Below are positions 7,125 through 17,236 of a DNA stretch of 64,000 nt, one piece after another. A program made the position numbers and the translations under genes. The stretch spans positions 62,001 to 126,000 of the forward strand of contig JACKIG010000012.1 of assembly GCA_020638595.1 (NCBI GenBank), in the 5' to 3' direction. The first letter of the stretch is position 1. Each line of letters starts with the position of its first letter. The notes under the pieces are model-generated. The model did not search any database. It saw only the letters and a program-made list of their open reading frames with translations, and was not told where the DNA came from. Source of the stretch: Rhodospirillaceae bacterium. GTDB lineage: Bacteria; Pseudomonadota; Alphaproteobacteria; DSM-16000; Inquilinaceae.

Positions 7125-9994
7125 CCGGCCGCCATCGCCTGGACCCGCCCTTCGGCCGGCACATCGACCGCGAAAGGCCCGTCCGGTTCCATTTCGAAGG
7201 CCGGCGCTACGAAGGTCTGGCCGGCGACACCGTCGCCTCGGCGCTCTGGGCCAACGGCATGCGGGTGCTGGCGCGGTCGTTCAAGTATCACCGCCCGCGC
7301 GGTCCGCGCTCCTTCGCCGGGGCTGAGGCCGACACGCTGGTGCAGCTGCCCGGCCGTCCCAACATCCCGGCCGACGGCCTGCCGATCACCGAAGGGCTGG
7401 AGGTCACGGCCCAGAACTGCGCGGGCGGGCTGGAGCGTGACCGTGGGGCGCGCCTGGCGCGTTTCGCCCGCTTCATGCCCGTCGGTTTCTACTACAAGGC
7501 CTTCTACCGGCCCTCCGGCGCCTGGGACTGGTGGGAGAAGACGTTTCGCCGGATGACCGGCCTCGGCCGCGTCGACCCGGACACGCCGCACGCCGGCCAT
7601 GACAAGCAGTACCTGTTCGCCGACGTGGCGGTGATCGGCGGCGGCCTGGCCGGCATGTCGGCGGCGCTGGCGGCGGCGGACAGCGGGGCGGATGTGCTGC
7701 TGGTCGACGATCAGCCGGGCCTGGGCGGCGCCATGGCCTATACCGGGCGCCAGGGCGAGGCGGCCGCGCTGGCCGGGGAGGTGGCGGCGCGGGTGGAAAT
7801 CCGCGTGCTGGCGCCGGCCAGCTGTTCGGGCTGGTTTGCCGATCATTGGCTGGCGGTGGTGGCCGGCCGGCGTCTCTACAAGGTACGGGCCAAGGCCACG
7901 GTGGTGGCCACCGGCGCCATCGAGCAGCCGATGGTCTTCGCCAACAACGACCTGCCCGGCGTGCTGCTGGGCAGCGGCGCACAGCGGCTGATCCACCTCT
8001 ACGGCGTGCGACCCGGCACGCGTGCCGTTGTCGTCACCGGCAACGACCAGGGCTATGCGGTGGCGGCCGACCTGGCCGCGGCCGGGGTGGAGGTGGCGGC
8101 GCTGGCCGACCTGCGCGGGGCGGGCGACCGTCCGCCGGTGCCGGACGGCGCCCGGGTCCATGCCGGCCACACCGTCGTCGAGGCGCTGCCGCTGGCGGGC
8201 AACTGGGGTGTCGCTGCGGCCGTACTGGCGCCGGTGATCGCGCAGGGGCAGGCGGGGACGCCGCTGCCGCCCGTCGACTGCGACCTGGTCGTCACATCCG
8301 TCGGCGTCATGCCGGCGGCCCACCTGCTCTGCCATTCGGGTATGCGCCTGGGATACGACGACGACCTGGCGATGCTGACCCTGGGGGACCTGCCGGATGG
8401 GCTGTTTGCCGCCGGCAAGGTTGCCAACAGCTTCGACCCGGCCGCGGTGGCGGCCGAGGCTAAGCGCATCGGCTGGCAGGCCGCCGCCCATGCCGGGCAC
8501 AAGACGGGCCGGATGCCGCGGGCGCCGAAGGACCCGGGGGCGGCAGGCATCAACCACCCGTTCCCCTATTTCCCGCAGCCCCAGGGCCACGACTTCGTCG
8601 ACCTGGACGAAGACCAGCAGACGGCCGACATCGCCAACGCGCTGGCCGACGGCTTCGACCATGTCGAGCTGTTGAAGCGCTACACCACCATCGGCATGGG
8701 GCCCAGCCAGGGGCGCCATTCCCAGCTGGCCACCCTGCGCCTGGTGGCGCATGCCAAGGGCTGCCAACCGGCGGAGGTCGGGCTGACGACGCTCAGGCCC
8801 CCGGCCGTGCCGGAGACCATGGGCGTGCTGGCCGGCCGCGGCTTCGAGCCGGAGCGGCTGACCCAGCTGCACCACCGCCACCTGGACGCCGGCGCTCAGA
8901 TGATGCCGGCGGGCGTGTGGTGGCGCCCCGCCTACTACGCCGCGCCCGACCGCCGCGACGAGGCGATCCGGGAAGAGGCGCTGGCGATCCGCCGGCGGGT
9001 CGGGCTGATCGACGTGTCGACCCTGGGCGGCATCGAGGTGCGCGGCCCCGACGCGGCGGAGTTCCTGGAGCGTATCTATACCTTTGCCTATGCCAGGCAG
9101 CCGGTCGGCCGCTCACGCTATGTGCTGATGTGCGACCAGACCGGGGCGATCGTCGATGACGGTGTGGCCTGCCGCCTGGCCGAGCGGCACTTCTACGTGA
9201 CCGCGACGACCACCGGGGCCGACGGCGTCTATCGCCAGATGCTGTGGTGGAACGCGCAGTGGCGCCTGTCGGTCGACATCGCCAACGTCACCGCCGCCTA
9301 TTGCGGCATCAATATCGCCGGCCCGAAGAGCCGCGCCGTGCTGGCGCCGCTGGTGCCGGGGCTGGAACTTTCGGGCGAGGCCTTCCCGTATATGGGCGTG
9401 CGCGAGGCCGAGGTGGCGGGCATCCCCTGCCGCATTCTGCGCGTCGGCTTCGTCGGTGAGCTGGGTTATGAGCTGCACGCCCCCGCGGGCTGCGGCGAAG
9501 CCTTGTGGGACGCGCTGATGGCCGCCGGGCAGGCCGCCGGCATCCGGCCCGTCGGCATCGAGGCGCAGCGCATCCTCAGGCTGGAGAAGGGCCATATCAT
9601 CGTCGGCCAGGATACCGACAGCCTGACCTTCCCGCAGGAAGCCGACATGGCATGGGCGATCGCCCGCAAGAAGCCGTTCTTCGTCGGCGGCCGGTCGATC
9701 GAGATCCTGGCCGCGCGCCCGCTGACGCGCAAGCTGGTGGGCTTCACCCTGCTGGCCCATGCGCCGATGCCGCAGGAATGCGAACTGGTGATCCAGGGCA
9801 CGGGGATCGTCGGCCGTGTCACCTCCGTCGCCCGCTCGCCCGTGCTCGGGCGCATCATCGGTCTGGCCTATGTGGCCCCGGACGATGCCGCCCCCGGCCG
9901 GACCATCCATCTCAAGGTCTCCGGCCGCTATGTCGAGGCGGAGGTGGTGGCGCTGCCATTCTACGACCCGGATAACACCCGCCAGTCCCTGTGA
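7121..9994 (+). CDS. soxA: Sarcosine oxidase alpha subunit-like protein
   Basis: A 957-residue alpha subunit, intact and of normal family length. The N-terminal domain has the ferredoxin-like GDTVASALWANG and RSFKYHRPRGPRS. The NAD-binding motif VIGGGLAGMSAALAAADSG is near residue 170. A second nucleotide domain follows, and the C-terminal third is a GcvT-type aminomethyltransferase domain that accepts tetrahydrofolate (for example TFAYARQPVGRSRYVLMCDQ). It should form a complex with SoxB and SoxD in the cytoplasm, feeding one-carbon units to folate. The start at 7121 is coupled to soxD by an ATGA overlap. The gamma subunit normally following soxA is missing. Confidence 0.92.
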   Translation: MTGRHRLDPPFGRHIDRERPVRFHFEGRRYEGLAGDTVASALWANGMRVLARSFKYHRPRGPRSFAGAEADTLVQLPGRPNIPADGLPITEGLEVTAQNCAGGLERDRGARLARFARFMPVGFYYKAFYRPSGAWDWWEKTFRRMTGLGRVDPDTPHAGHDKQYLFADVAVIGGGLAGMSAALAAADSGADVLLVDDQPGLGGAMAYTGRQGEAAALAGEVAARVEIRVLAPASCSGWFADHWLAVVAGRRLYKVRAKATVVATGAIEQPMVFANNDLPGVLLGSGAQRLIHLYGVRPGTRAVVVTGNDQGYAVAADLAAAGVEVAALADLRGAGDRPPVPDGARVHAGHTVVEALPLAGNWGVAAAVLAPVIAQGQAGTPLPPVDCDLVVTSVGVMPAAHLLCHSGMRLGYDDDLAMLTLGDLPDGLFAAGKVANSFDPAAVAAEAKRIGWQAAAHAGHKTGRMPRAPKDPGAAGINHPFPYFPQPQGHDFVDLDEDQQTADIANALADGFDHVELLKRYTTIGMGPSQGRHSQLATLRLVAHAKGCQPAEVGLTTLRPPAVPETMGVLAGRGFEPERLTQLHHRHLDAGAQMMPAGVWWRPAYYAAPDRRDEAIREEALAIRRRVGLIDVSTLGGIEVRGPDAAEFLERIYTFAYARQPVGRSRYVLMCDQTGAIVDDGVACRLAERHFYVTATTTGADGVYRQMLWWNAQWRLSVDIANVTAAYCGINIAGPKSRAVLAPLVPGLELSGEAFPYMGVREAEVAGIPCRILRVGFVGELGYELHAPAGCGEALWDALMAAGQAAGIRPVGIEAQRILRLEKGHIIVGQDTDSLTFPQEADMAWAIARKKPFFVGGRSIEILAARPLTRKLVGFTLLAHAPMPQECELVIQGTGIVGRVTSVARSPVLGRIIGLAYVAPDDAAPGRTIHLKVSGRYVEAEVVALPFYDPDNTRQSL

Positions 9995-10012
9995 CGCCGC
10001 TGGCGGCGGGCA

Positions 10013-10207
10013 AAGCCCTCCCCCTTGATGGGGGAGGGTTTGGGTGGGGGTGATGGCGTCGCACGCTCAGCAATCGTCACTTGGACGCCCTGCGGGCTCG
10101 CCGGACCTTGTCCGTCCAGTGGCGCCGCCGAGTTACGTTTTTTATGCGCCCTTGCGATCGGGAAGCATCACCCCCACCCAACCCTCCCCCATCAAGGGGG
10201 AGGGCTT
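10013..10207. repeat. Long inverted repeat, MITE-like or interspersed element
   Basis: Two arms of 43 and 42 nt (10013-10055 and 10166-10207) are reverse complements with one base inserted. Each arm contains its own palindrome CCCTCCCCCTTGATGGGGG followed by a G-rich GGGTGGGGGTG. About 110 bp lie between the arms. The whole fills the space between soxA and the convergent DUF3574 gene. The arm sequence resembles interspersed repeats common in alphaproteobacterial intergenic DNA. It would form a very strong cruciform or bidirectional terminator. The inner segment shows no gene. Confidence 0.85.
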
Positions 10208-10240
10208 CACGAGGGTTGTGATTACTAAGATCGACCGACC

Positions 10241-10669
10241 TTAGAACGCGATGCAGACCGGGTGTTCGGAATAGAGCACGCTCTCCTGCTGGTACCGCTC
10301 CTTGTAGGCATCGATGATGTCGTCGATCTCGGTCTCGATGGCTTCGGCATCGGGCACCAGCAGGATCAACAGCTTGGTCGGCTCGCGCACGATTTCGCCG
10401 TCGGCGTCGTGCCATTGCCCGGCGGCATCGACCACCGTCAGGCCGTCGGGAAAGCGCGGCGTCACCTCCTGGGCCAGGAACTGGCGCCAGGCGGCGTCGC
10501 TGACGACCAGCCCGCCGCCGACGCCGCGGCCGAAATACAGCTCGACCTGCGTCCACGGCTCCAGCGATGCACGGCACGATGGCTCGGGCACCTGGGCGCG
10601 GACGGCACCGGCGGACAGCAGGGCCGCAAGCGCTGCCAGGCAGGCCATCCGAAGACGATGCGTCATCAT
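10241..10669 (-). CDS. Exported DUF3574 family protein
   Basis: A 142-residue small secreted protein. It begins with a signal peptide (MMTHRLRMACLAALAALL then cleavage after GAVRA). The mature part carries the DUF3574 pattern VELYFGRG, WRQFLAQEVTPRFPDGLTV, DAAGQW and a C-terminal helix with YKERYQQESVL. The family has no established function. It ends a minus-strand operon behind the CRP/FNR-type regulator and the carboxymuconolactone-decarboxylase-like gene. The start is placed at the first of two adjacent ATGs after an AGGAG site. Confidence 0.8.
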   Translation of the reverse strand: MMTHRLRMACLAALAALLSAGAVRAQVPEPSCRASLEPWTQVELYFGRGVGGGLVVSDAAWRQFLAQEVTPRFPDGLTVVDAAGQWHDADGEIVREPTKLLILLVPDAEAIETEIDDIIDAYKERYQQESVLYSEHPVCIAF

Positions 10670-10729
10670 CCCATCTCCTGCTGTCGGACGCGCCGACCGT
10701 TTGCCGGCGAGCGGCACGGCCCCGCAGCG

Positions 10730-11050
10730 TCAGGGGGCCTGCGGGTCCGTGATGTCCTCGATCCAGGTGAGGGCGGCCATCGCCTGCGGGAAACCGAGGG
10801 TGGGGATGGCGAGAAGCGCCACATGCTTGATCTCGGCCGCCGTCAGTCCTTCTTCCAGCGCCCGGCGGGTGTGGGAGTGCACTGCGCCTTCCGAGCGGGC
10901 ACCGAGCGCGAGTGCCAGCTTGACGAGGCGGCGGGTGCGATCATCCAGGGGGCCGGCCTCCACACAGGCTTCGCCCAGCCGGCAATAGGCGTCCCACAGG
11001 TTCGGGTGGCTGTGGGCGATGCGGTCCGGTGCCGGCGGAAGTTTCGCCAT
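10730..11050 (-). CDS. Carboxymuconolactone decarboxylase/AhpD-fold protein
   Basis: A 106-residue helical AhpD-fold protein. The core LVKLALALGARSEGAVHSHTRRALEEG matches the family, but the two redox Cys of peroxidase-type members are absent (EGAVHSH instead of E-x-x-C-x-x-C), so it resembles the YurZ-like non-peroxidase branch. The enzyme role is unknown. It lies 24 bp downstream of the CRP/FNR-type regulator and 60 bp upstream of DUF3574, all on the minus strand, so control by oxygen or nitrogen oxides through that regulator is likely. Confidence 0.82.
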   Translation of the reverse strand: MAKLPPAPDRIAHSHPNLWDAYCRLGEACVEAGPLDDRTRRLVKLALALGARSEGAVHSHTRRALEEGLTAAEIKHVALLAIPTLGFPQAMAALTWIEDITDPQAP

Positions 11051-11074
11051 GGTCTTTCCCCTCCCGGGTGACAG

Positions 11075-11773
11075 TCAGATGTTCGGATCGTCGATCAGCG
11101 ACGTCGGTTTGGCCAGGCGCTTCAGGTCGTCGACCTTCGTCAGCAAGACCGCCGGGCCGTCGACCTCGACACCGTAGGGCTTCAAGGTCGCGAAGGCGCG
11201 ACTCAGGTTCTCCGGCGTCATGCCCAGGAGAGAGGCGATCATCCGCTTCTCGAACGGCAGGATGACCTGGGTGGTGCGTCCGGCGTCTTCGTGCAGGCGC
11301 AGCAGATAGTTGGCCAATCGTTCGACCGCGGTGCGCAGCTTCAGGTTCTTCACGGTCTTGACCATGAAGCGGAAGGAGCGTGCCAGTTCGTTCACCATGG
11401 CCTGGGCGAATTCCGGATCCTCCAGGATGATGGTGCGGATGCTTTCCGACGGGATCATCAGGATACGCGACGGCTCCAGCGTCCGGCCCGACATCAGGTA
11501 GACGGCATCCTTCAGCACTGCCGCCAGGATGAAGGCGGATACCGGATAGGCGACGGCGATCGAGCTCTCGCGGCCCATGCCATGGGCGTGCAGTTCCACG
11601 GCACCTTCGACGACGATGTGCAGGAAATCCGCGGGTTCCCCTTCCCGGATCAGGACGACGCCCCTGGGGAATCGCTGCAGGAACGACGCCGGCATCAGCC
11701 GTTCGAAGTTCTCCGCCTTCATCGTGGCGAACAAGGGAAGGGCGCGGACGGCTTGAAGGTCCTCAGGTCGCAT
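11075..11773 (-). CDS. CRP/FNR-family regulator, cysteine-free (Dnr-like)
   Basis: A 232-residue cytoplasmic transcription factor with a cyclic-nucleotide-like sensor domain (FPRGVVLIREGEPADFLHIV), a long dimer helix and a C-terminal winged helix. It contains no Cys, so it cannot carry the FNR iron-sulfur cluster; this fits the Dnr/NnrR type, which sense nitric oxide, perhaps with haem. The recognition helix MTPENLSRAF keeps the E-x-x-S-R signature that reads TTGAT half-sites. A perfect TTGAT-N4-GTCAA box lies about 73 bp upstream of its start. It is divergent from the nitrate genes and likely controls them and itself. Confidence 0.88.
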   Translation of the reverse strand: MRPEDLQAVRALPLFATMKAENFERLMPASFLQRFPRGVVLIREGEPADFLHIVVEGAVELHAHGMGRESSIAVAYPVSAFILAAVLKDAVYLMSGRTLEPSRILMIPSESIRTIILEDPEFAQAMVNELARSFRFMVKTVKNLKLRTAVERLANYLLRLHEDAGRTTQVILPFEKRMIASLLGMTPENLSRAFATLKPYGVEVDGPAVLLTKVDDLKRLAKPTSLIDDPNI

Positions 11774-11845
11774 GGGGACGGGCCCAGTGTCGATGTGCCT
11801 GCGGAGGTCGGCTTGTCACCGAACAGGGCGAATAGGGACTGCCGC

Positions 11846-11859
11846 TTGATAAATGTCAA
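11846..11859. promoter_or_regulatory. FNR/Dnr-type box
   Basis: TTGATAAATGTCAA matches the FNR-family consensus TTGAT-N4-ATCAA with one change. It lies in the divergent region between the CRP/FNR-type regulator (start 11773) and the narK frame (start 12126). A nearly identical box (TTGATAAATATCAA) lies upstream of the double narK at 23242. It probably binds the adjacent regulator. Confidence 0.75.
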
Positions 11860-12125
11860 GCCTTGAGATTTGTTCTGCAATCTGACAATGCAGAATAAAT
11901 CAAACTGCACGCGTTGATTTTGTCTGGAACAGTTTATTTCTTCGACGATCCATTGAGGGTCGGCCTGTCTTCCATATAGCATGATGAAGTCATGAATATC
12001 GCAAGTCGGCCGCGGCACTTACTTCATGTGATGTAGGCAGCGCGGGGCCGTCTCGGGCGCCGCCATTGCCGGCGACCGCTGACGCGTCCGGCCTCCGCAC
12101 CGGCCCAACAACGAGGACAACCAGC

Positions 12126-13510
12126 ATGACGACAGACGCAGCCATCGCCGATCGGGGCCATGTTCTGGGGGATTGGCGGCCCGACGACGCGGAATTCTGG
12201 AACACCCGCGGCCGCGCCGTGGCCAGCCGCAACCTGTGGATCTCGATCCCCTGCCTCTTGCTGGCCTTCTCGGTCTGGCTGGTGTGGAGCGTGGTCGTCG
12301 CCAAGCTGCCGGCCATCGGCTTCACCTACTCGACCAACGAGCTGTTCTGGCTGGCCGCGCTTCCTGGCCTGTCTGGCGCCACCTTGCGCATCTTCTACAG
12401 CTTCATGGTGCCGATCTTCGGCGGCCGGCTGTGGACGACGCTCAGCACCGCCTCGCTGCTGATCCCGGCGCTTGGGATCGGCTTTGCCGTGCAGAACCCG
12501 GACACGCCCTATTGGCAGTTCATGGTCCTGGCGCTGCTCTGCGGTTTCGGCGGCGGCAACTTCGCCTCCAGCATGGCCAATATCAGCTTCTTCTTCCCGC
12601 GCGCGAAGAAGGGCCATGCGCTGGCGCTGAATGCCGGGCTCGGCAATGCCGGCGTCAGCGTCATGCAGTTCGTCGTCCCGCTGGTGATCACCGCCGGCGT
12701 CTTCGGCGCCATCGGCGGCGAACCGCAGGCGACGGCCGACGGCGGGCAGCTGTGGATCCAGAACGCCGGCTTCATCTGGGTGCCGTTCCTGGTGATCACG
12801 ACGCTGGCCGCCTGGTTCGCGTGAACGATCTCGCCTCGGCAGGGCGTCGTTCAAGAACAGTCGATCATCTTCAGCGCAAAGCACAACTGGATCATGCTGG
12901 CTACACCGGAACCTTCGGATCCTTCATCGGCTATTCCGCAGGCTTCCGCTCTTGGCCCGCACCCAGTTCCCGGACCATCGACAGTTTGCAGTTCGTCTTC
13001 CTCGGCCCCTGGTCCGGCGCGCTGAGCCATGCGGCGACGGGCTGGATTTCCGACAAGTTCGGCGGCGGCCGGGTGACGCTGTAGGTGTTCGTGCTGATGA
13101 TCGCGGCCGTCGGCGGGGTGCTATTCTTCCTCGGCATCAAGGATCCAGCCGGGGGCGTTCTGGGGCTTCTTCGCCATGTTCATGGTCCTGTTCCTGGCGA
13201 CCGGCATCGGCAACGCGTCGACCTTCCAGATGATCCCGGTGATCATGCGCCAGGAAGTCGGCCGCCTGATGCCTGGCCTGGACCAGGCCCAGCTGACCCG
13301 CCAGGCGGAGAAGGATCCGCGGCCATCATCAGCTTCACTTCGGCCATCGCCGCCTACGGCGCCTTCTTCATCCCCAAGAGCTACGGCAGCTCCATCGCCA
13401 TGACCGGCGGCCCCGAAGCCGCGCTGATCGCCTTCATGATCTTCTATGCCACCTGCGTGGCGATCACCTGGCTCTTCACCCCGCAAGTCCGCGCCCGTGC
13501 CGTGGTTTGA
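12126..13510 (+). pseudogene. narK: Nitrate/nitrite transporter NarK (MFS), frame-disrupted
   Basis: The first 233 residues are open and clearly NarK: GDWRPDDAEFWNTRGRAVA, SFMVPIFGGRLWTTLSTAS, and the nitrate signature GGGNFASSMANISFFFPR. After about 12822 the frame changes repeatedly, yet the family sequence continues in other frames (NDLASA, HNWIM, YTGTFGSFIGYSAGF, GWISDKFGGGRVTL, MVLFLATGIGNASTFQMIPVI, YGAFFIPKSYGSS). Joined, these rebuild a full 12-helix NarK. Several single-base losses are needed, many at short homopolymers. Either the gene is decaying or the consensus sequence is poor here. An FNR-type box lies about 270 bp upstream. Confidence 0.88.
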
Positions 13511-13539
13511 GCATGAACCGACCGGGCAAGGAGAACTTA

Positions 13540-16500
13540 TAAACCCACTTCCTCGACCGTCTGCTCTTCCTGAAGAAGACCGTCGACATCTATTCCGACA
13601 GCCGTGGCGTCTCACCTACCGCGAGGACCGCAGTTGGGAGGACGGGTATCGCAAACGCTGGCAGCACGACAAGATCGTGCGGTCCACCCACGGAACGAAC
13701 TACCGGGTCGTGCAGCTGGAAGATCTACGTCAGGGCAGGATCATCACCTGGGGAAGCAGACCGACTATCCGCGCACGGCCGGACCTTCCGAACCACAGGC
13801 GCGCGGCTGTTCCCTGAGGGCCAGCTATTCCTGGGCCGTCTACAGCTCAACCGGCTGAAGCACCCGCTGATCCGCTCGCGCCTGCTGCAGGCCTGGCACA
13901 AGGCGCGGGCCACCAAGACGCCGTGGCCGCGTGAAATCGATCGTCGGGACCAGGAACCCGTGCCTCTATACCCGCCAGCGCAGCCACGGCGGCTTCATTG
14001 CGCGCCCAGTGGGATGAGGTGACGGAGATCATCGCCGCCGCCAACGCCTACACCGCCAAGACCTACGGCCCCGACCGGGTGATCGGCTTCTCGCCGATCC
14101 CGGCGATGTCGATGATCTCCTACGCCGCGGGCACGCACTATCTATCGCTGCTGGCGGCGTGTGCGTAAACTTCTACATTGGTACTGCGACCTGCCGCGAA
14201 GCGGCGCCGCAGACCTGGGGCGAACAGACCGACGTGCCGGAAAGCGCGGACTGGTACAACGCCGGCTTCATCATCGTCTGGGGTCCAACGTCCGCAGACG
14301 CGCACGCCGATGCCCTTTCTATGCGAGGCGCGCTATCGCGGCACCAAAGCGCCGTCATCTCGCCGGACTACAGCGAGGCGTCGAAGTTCGGCGACATGTA
14401 ACTGCACCCAAGCGGGGACCGACGCGCGGCCCTGGCCATGGCCATGGGCCATGTCATCCTGCGCGAGTTCCACCTGGACCGCCAGGTGGGGTACTTCGCC
14501 GACTACGCCCGCCAGTACACCGACATGCCGATGCTGGTGCGGCTGGTGAAGAAGGACGGATACCTGGTGCCGGACCGGCTGGTGCAGGCCGCCGATTTCT
14601 CCGGCTCTCTCGGCCGGGCCAACCCGACTGGAAGACCGTCGCCTATGACGAGACGACGGGCGAGCTGAATGGTGCCGCAGGGCTCCGTCGGCTTCCGCTG
14701 GGGTGAGCAGGGCAAGTGGAACCTGGAGGAAAAGAGGCCGACGGCAGGGACGTGCGCCTCAGCCTCAGCCTGCTGGACAGCCGCGATGCCGTTGCCGATG
14801 TCGGCTTCCCCTATTTCGGCAACCGCCAGCACGACCACTTCGCCACGGCACCGACCACCCCGACGTGCTGGTGCGCAAGGTGCCAGCAAGTCGGTGACGC
14901 TGAAGGACGGCAGGGCGCTGGGTGGCGTCGGTCTTCGATTGTTCGTCGCCAATTACGGCATCGACCGCGGCCTGGGCGACGACATGGCCGCCAAGTCGTT
15001 CGATGACGACCTGCCCTATACCCCAGCAGCAGGGCGCATCCCGGCGTGCCGCGCGGCCAGATCATCACCGTGGCGCGCGGTTCGCCCACAACGCCGAAAC
15101 GAGACCCAGGGCAAGTCCATGGTCATCCTCGGCGCCAGGCTGAACCACTGGTACCACATGGACGCGAACTACCGCGGCATCATCAACATGCTGGTGATGT
15201 GCGGCTGTGGTAAACCAGTCGGGCGGTGGCTGGTCGCACTATGTCGGCCGGAGAAGCTGCGCCCGCAGACCGGCTGGCTGCCGCTGGCCTTCGCGCTGGA
15301 CTGGGGCAGCCGCCGCGGCACTGAACTCCACCTCGTTCTGGTACGCCCACACCGACCAGTGGCGCTACGAGACCTTAGGCGTGGACGAGATCCTGTCGCG
15401 ACGGCGCAGGAAACCGTGGGACGGGGCGCTGATCGACTACAACGTCCGTGCCGAACGGATGGGCTGGCTGCCCTCCGCCCCGGCTGAAGTCAACCGCTGG
15501 AGATCGCCGGAGGCAGCCGAGAAGGCTGGTAAGAACCTAAGGACTACGTCGTCGAGGGACTGAAGAGCGGCGAGCTGCGCTGCATCCTGCGAAGACCCGG
15601 ACGACGAAAGGAACTGGCCGCGCAACCTGTTCGTCTGGCGGTCGAACCTCTTGGGCTCCAGCGGCAGGGCCACGCAGTACTTCCTGAAGCACCTGCTGGG
15701 CACGCGCCACGGCGTCCAGGGCAAGGACCTGGGCGAGGACGGCCGGCAGAAGCCGCAGGAGGTCGCGTGGCACGACAAGGCACCGGAAGGCAGCTGGACC
15801 TGCTGGCGACGCTGGACTTCCACATGTCGACCACGGCGATCTATTCCGACATCGCCCTGCCGACGGCCACTGGTACGAGAAGAACGACCTCAACACCTCC
15901 GACATGCACCCGTTCATCCACCCGCTCAGCGCCGCCGATCGATCCGCTGTGGGAGAGCCGGACGGACTGGGCCATCTTCAAGAGCATCGCCGAGAAGCTG
16001 TCGCAGGTGGCCCCGGAGTGCTGGGGTGGAAAGGACGTCGTCCTGACGCCGATCCTGCACGACACCGCGGCCGGATCGCCCAGCCCTATGACGATGCAGG
16101 ACTGGAAACGGGGCCAGATCGACGCCATCCCCGGCAAGACCATGCCGCAGATCGCGGTGGTCGAGCGCGACTATCCCAACCTCTACCGGCGCTTCACCGC
16201 CCTCGGCCCGCTGATGGAAAAGCTCGGCAACGGCGGCAAGGGCATGAGCTGGCGGACCGAGCACGAGGTCGAGCAGCTGAAGCGGCGGCTGAACGGCGTC
16301 GTGACGGAGGAGGGGCCGACCGAGGGCAAGCCCGCATCACGGCATTGTTTATCGATGCGACCGAAGTCGTCCTGATGCTGGCGCCGGAGACCAACGGCGA
16401 GGTCGCGGTCAAGGCCTAGGGTCGCTGGGCCGCACCACCGGCCGCGACCACGAGCATCTGGCCTGCCGAAGGAGGACGGAAGATCCGCTTCCGCGACCTG

Positions 16501-17183
16501 GTCGCCCAGCCGCACCGATCATCCAGCTCGCCCATCTGGTCGGGCCTGGGTCAGAAAAGGTCTGCTACAACGCAGGCTACACCAACGTCCACGAGCTGAT
16601 CCGTGGCGGACCCTGACCGGGCGCCAGCTGTCCTATCAGGACCACCCGTGGATGCGGGCGTTCAGCGAGGAGCCTTGGCCGTCTACCGCCCGCCGGTCGA
16701 CTACAGAAGACGATCAAACCGGTCGTCGGCAACCGGCCCAACGGCGAAAGCAGATCGTCCTCAACTTCATCACCCGCACCAGAAATGGGGCATCCATTCC
16801 ACCTATACCGACAACCTGCTGCTGCTGACGCTGTCGCGGGGCGGGCCGATCCTGTGGATCAGCGAGGTCGACGCCCGGAAGGTCGGCATCGTCGATAACG
16901 ACTGGATCGAGGCCTACAACACCAACGGTGCGCTGGTCTGCCGGGCCGTCGTCTCCCAACGCGTGAAGAGGGCATGGTCCTCATGTATCACGCGCGGAGA
17001 AGATCCATAACGTGCCCGGGTCCGAGATCACCCGGGCAGCGCGGCGGCATCCTGGCGCTCCGTCACGCGGGGCGTGCTGAAGCCAGCGCACATGATCGGC
17101 GGCTACGCCCGCAGGCCTACGGCTTCAGCTACTACGGCACGGTCGGCTCCAACCGCGACGAATTCATCATCGTCGCAAGATGA
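13540..17183 (+). pseudogene. narG: Respiratory nitrate reductase alpha subunit, frame-disrupted
   Basis: About 3.64 kb rebuild almost a whole NarG, the molybdenum catalytic subunit, when frames are joined: FLKKTVDIYSDS, EDRSWEDGYRKRWQHDKIVR, YSEASKFGDM, MVRLVKKDGYLVPDRLV-like, DRGLGDDMAAKSFDDDLPYT, MVILGARLNHWYHMD, VERDYPNLYRRFTALGPLMEKL, GIHSTYTDNLLLLTLSRGGP and the C-terminal YYGTVGSNRDEFIIV. The initiator ATG is not intact and the first Fe-S Cys of the N-terminal CTGSCSW motif has been lost through a small deletion. Disruptions occur roughly every 60-150 bp, but between them residues are conserved. As read, no functional protein can be made. Confidence 0.9.
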
Positions 17184-17236
17184 GCCGTGTGACGGCTCGA
17201 AGGCGGATGGGGGCCGCAAAGTTCTAGGTCCGCACA

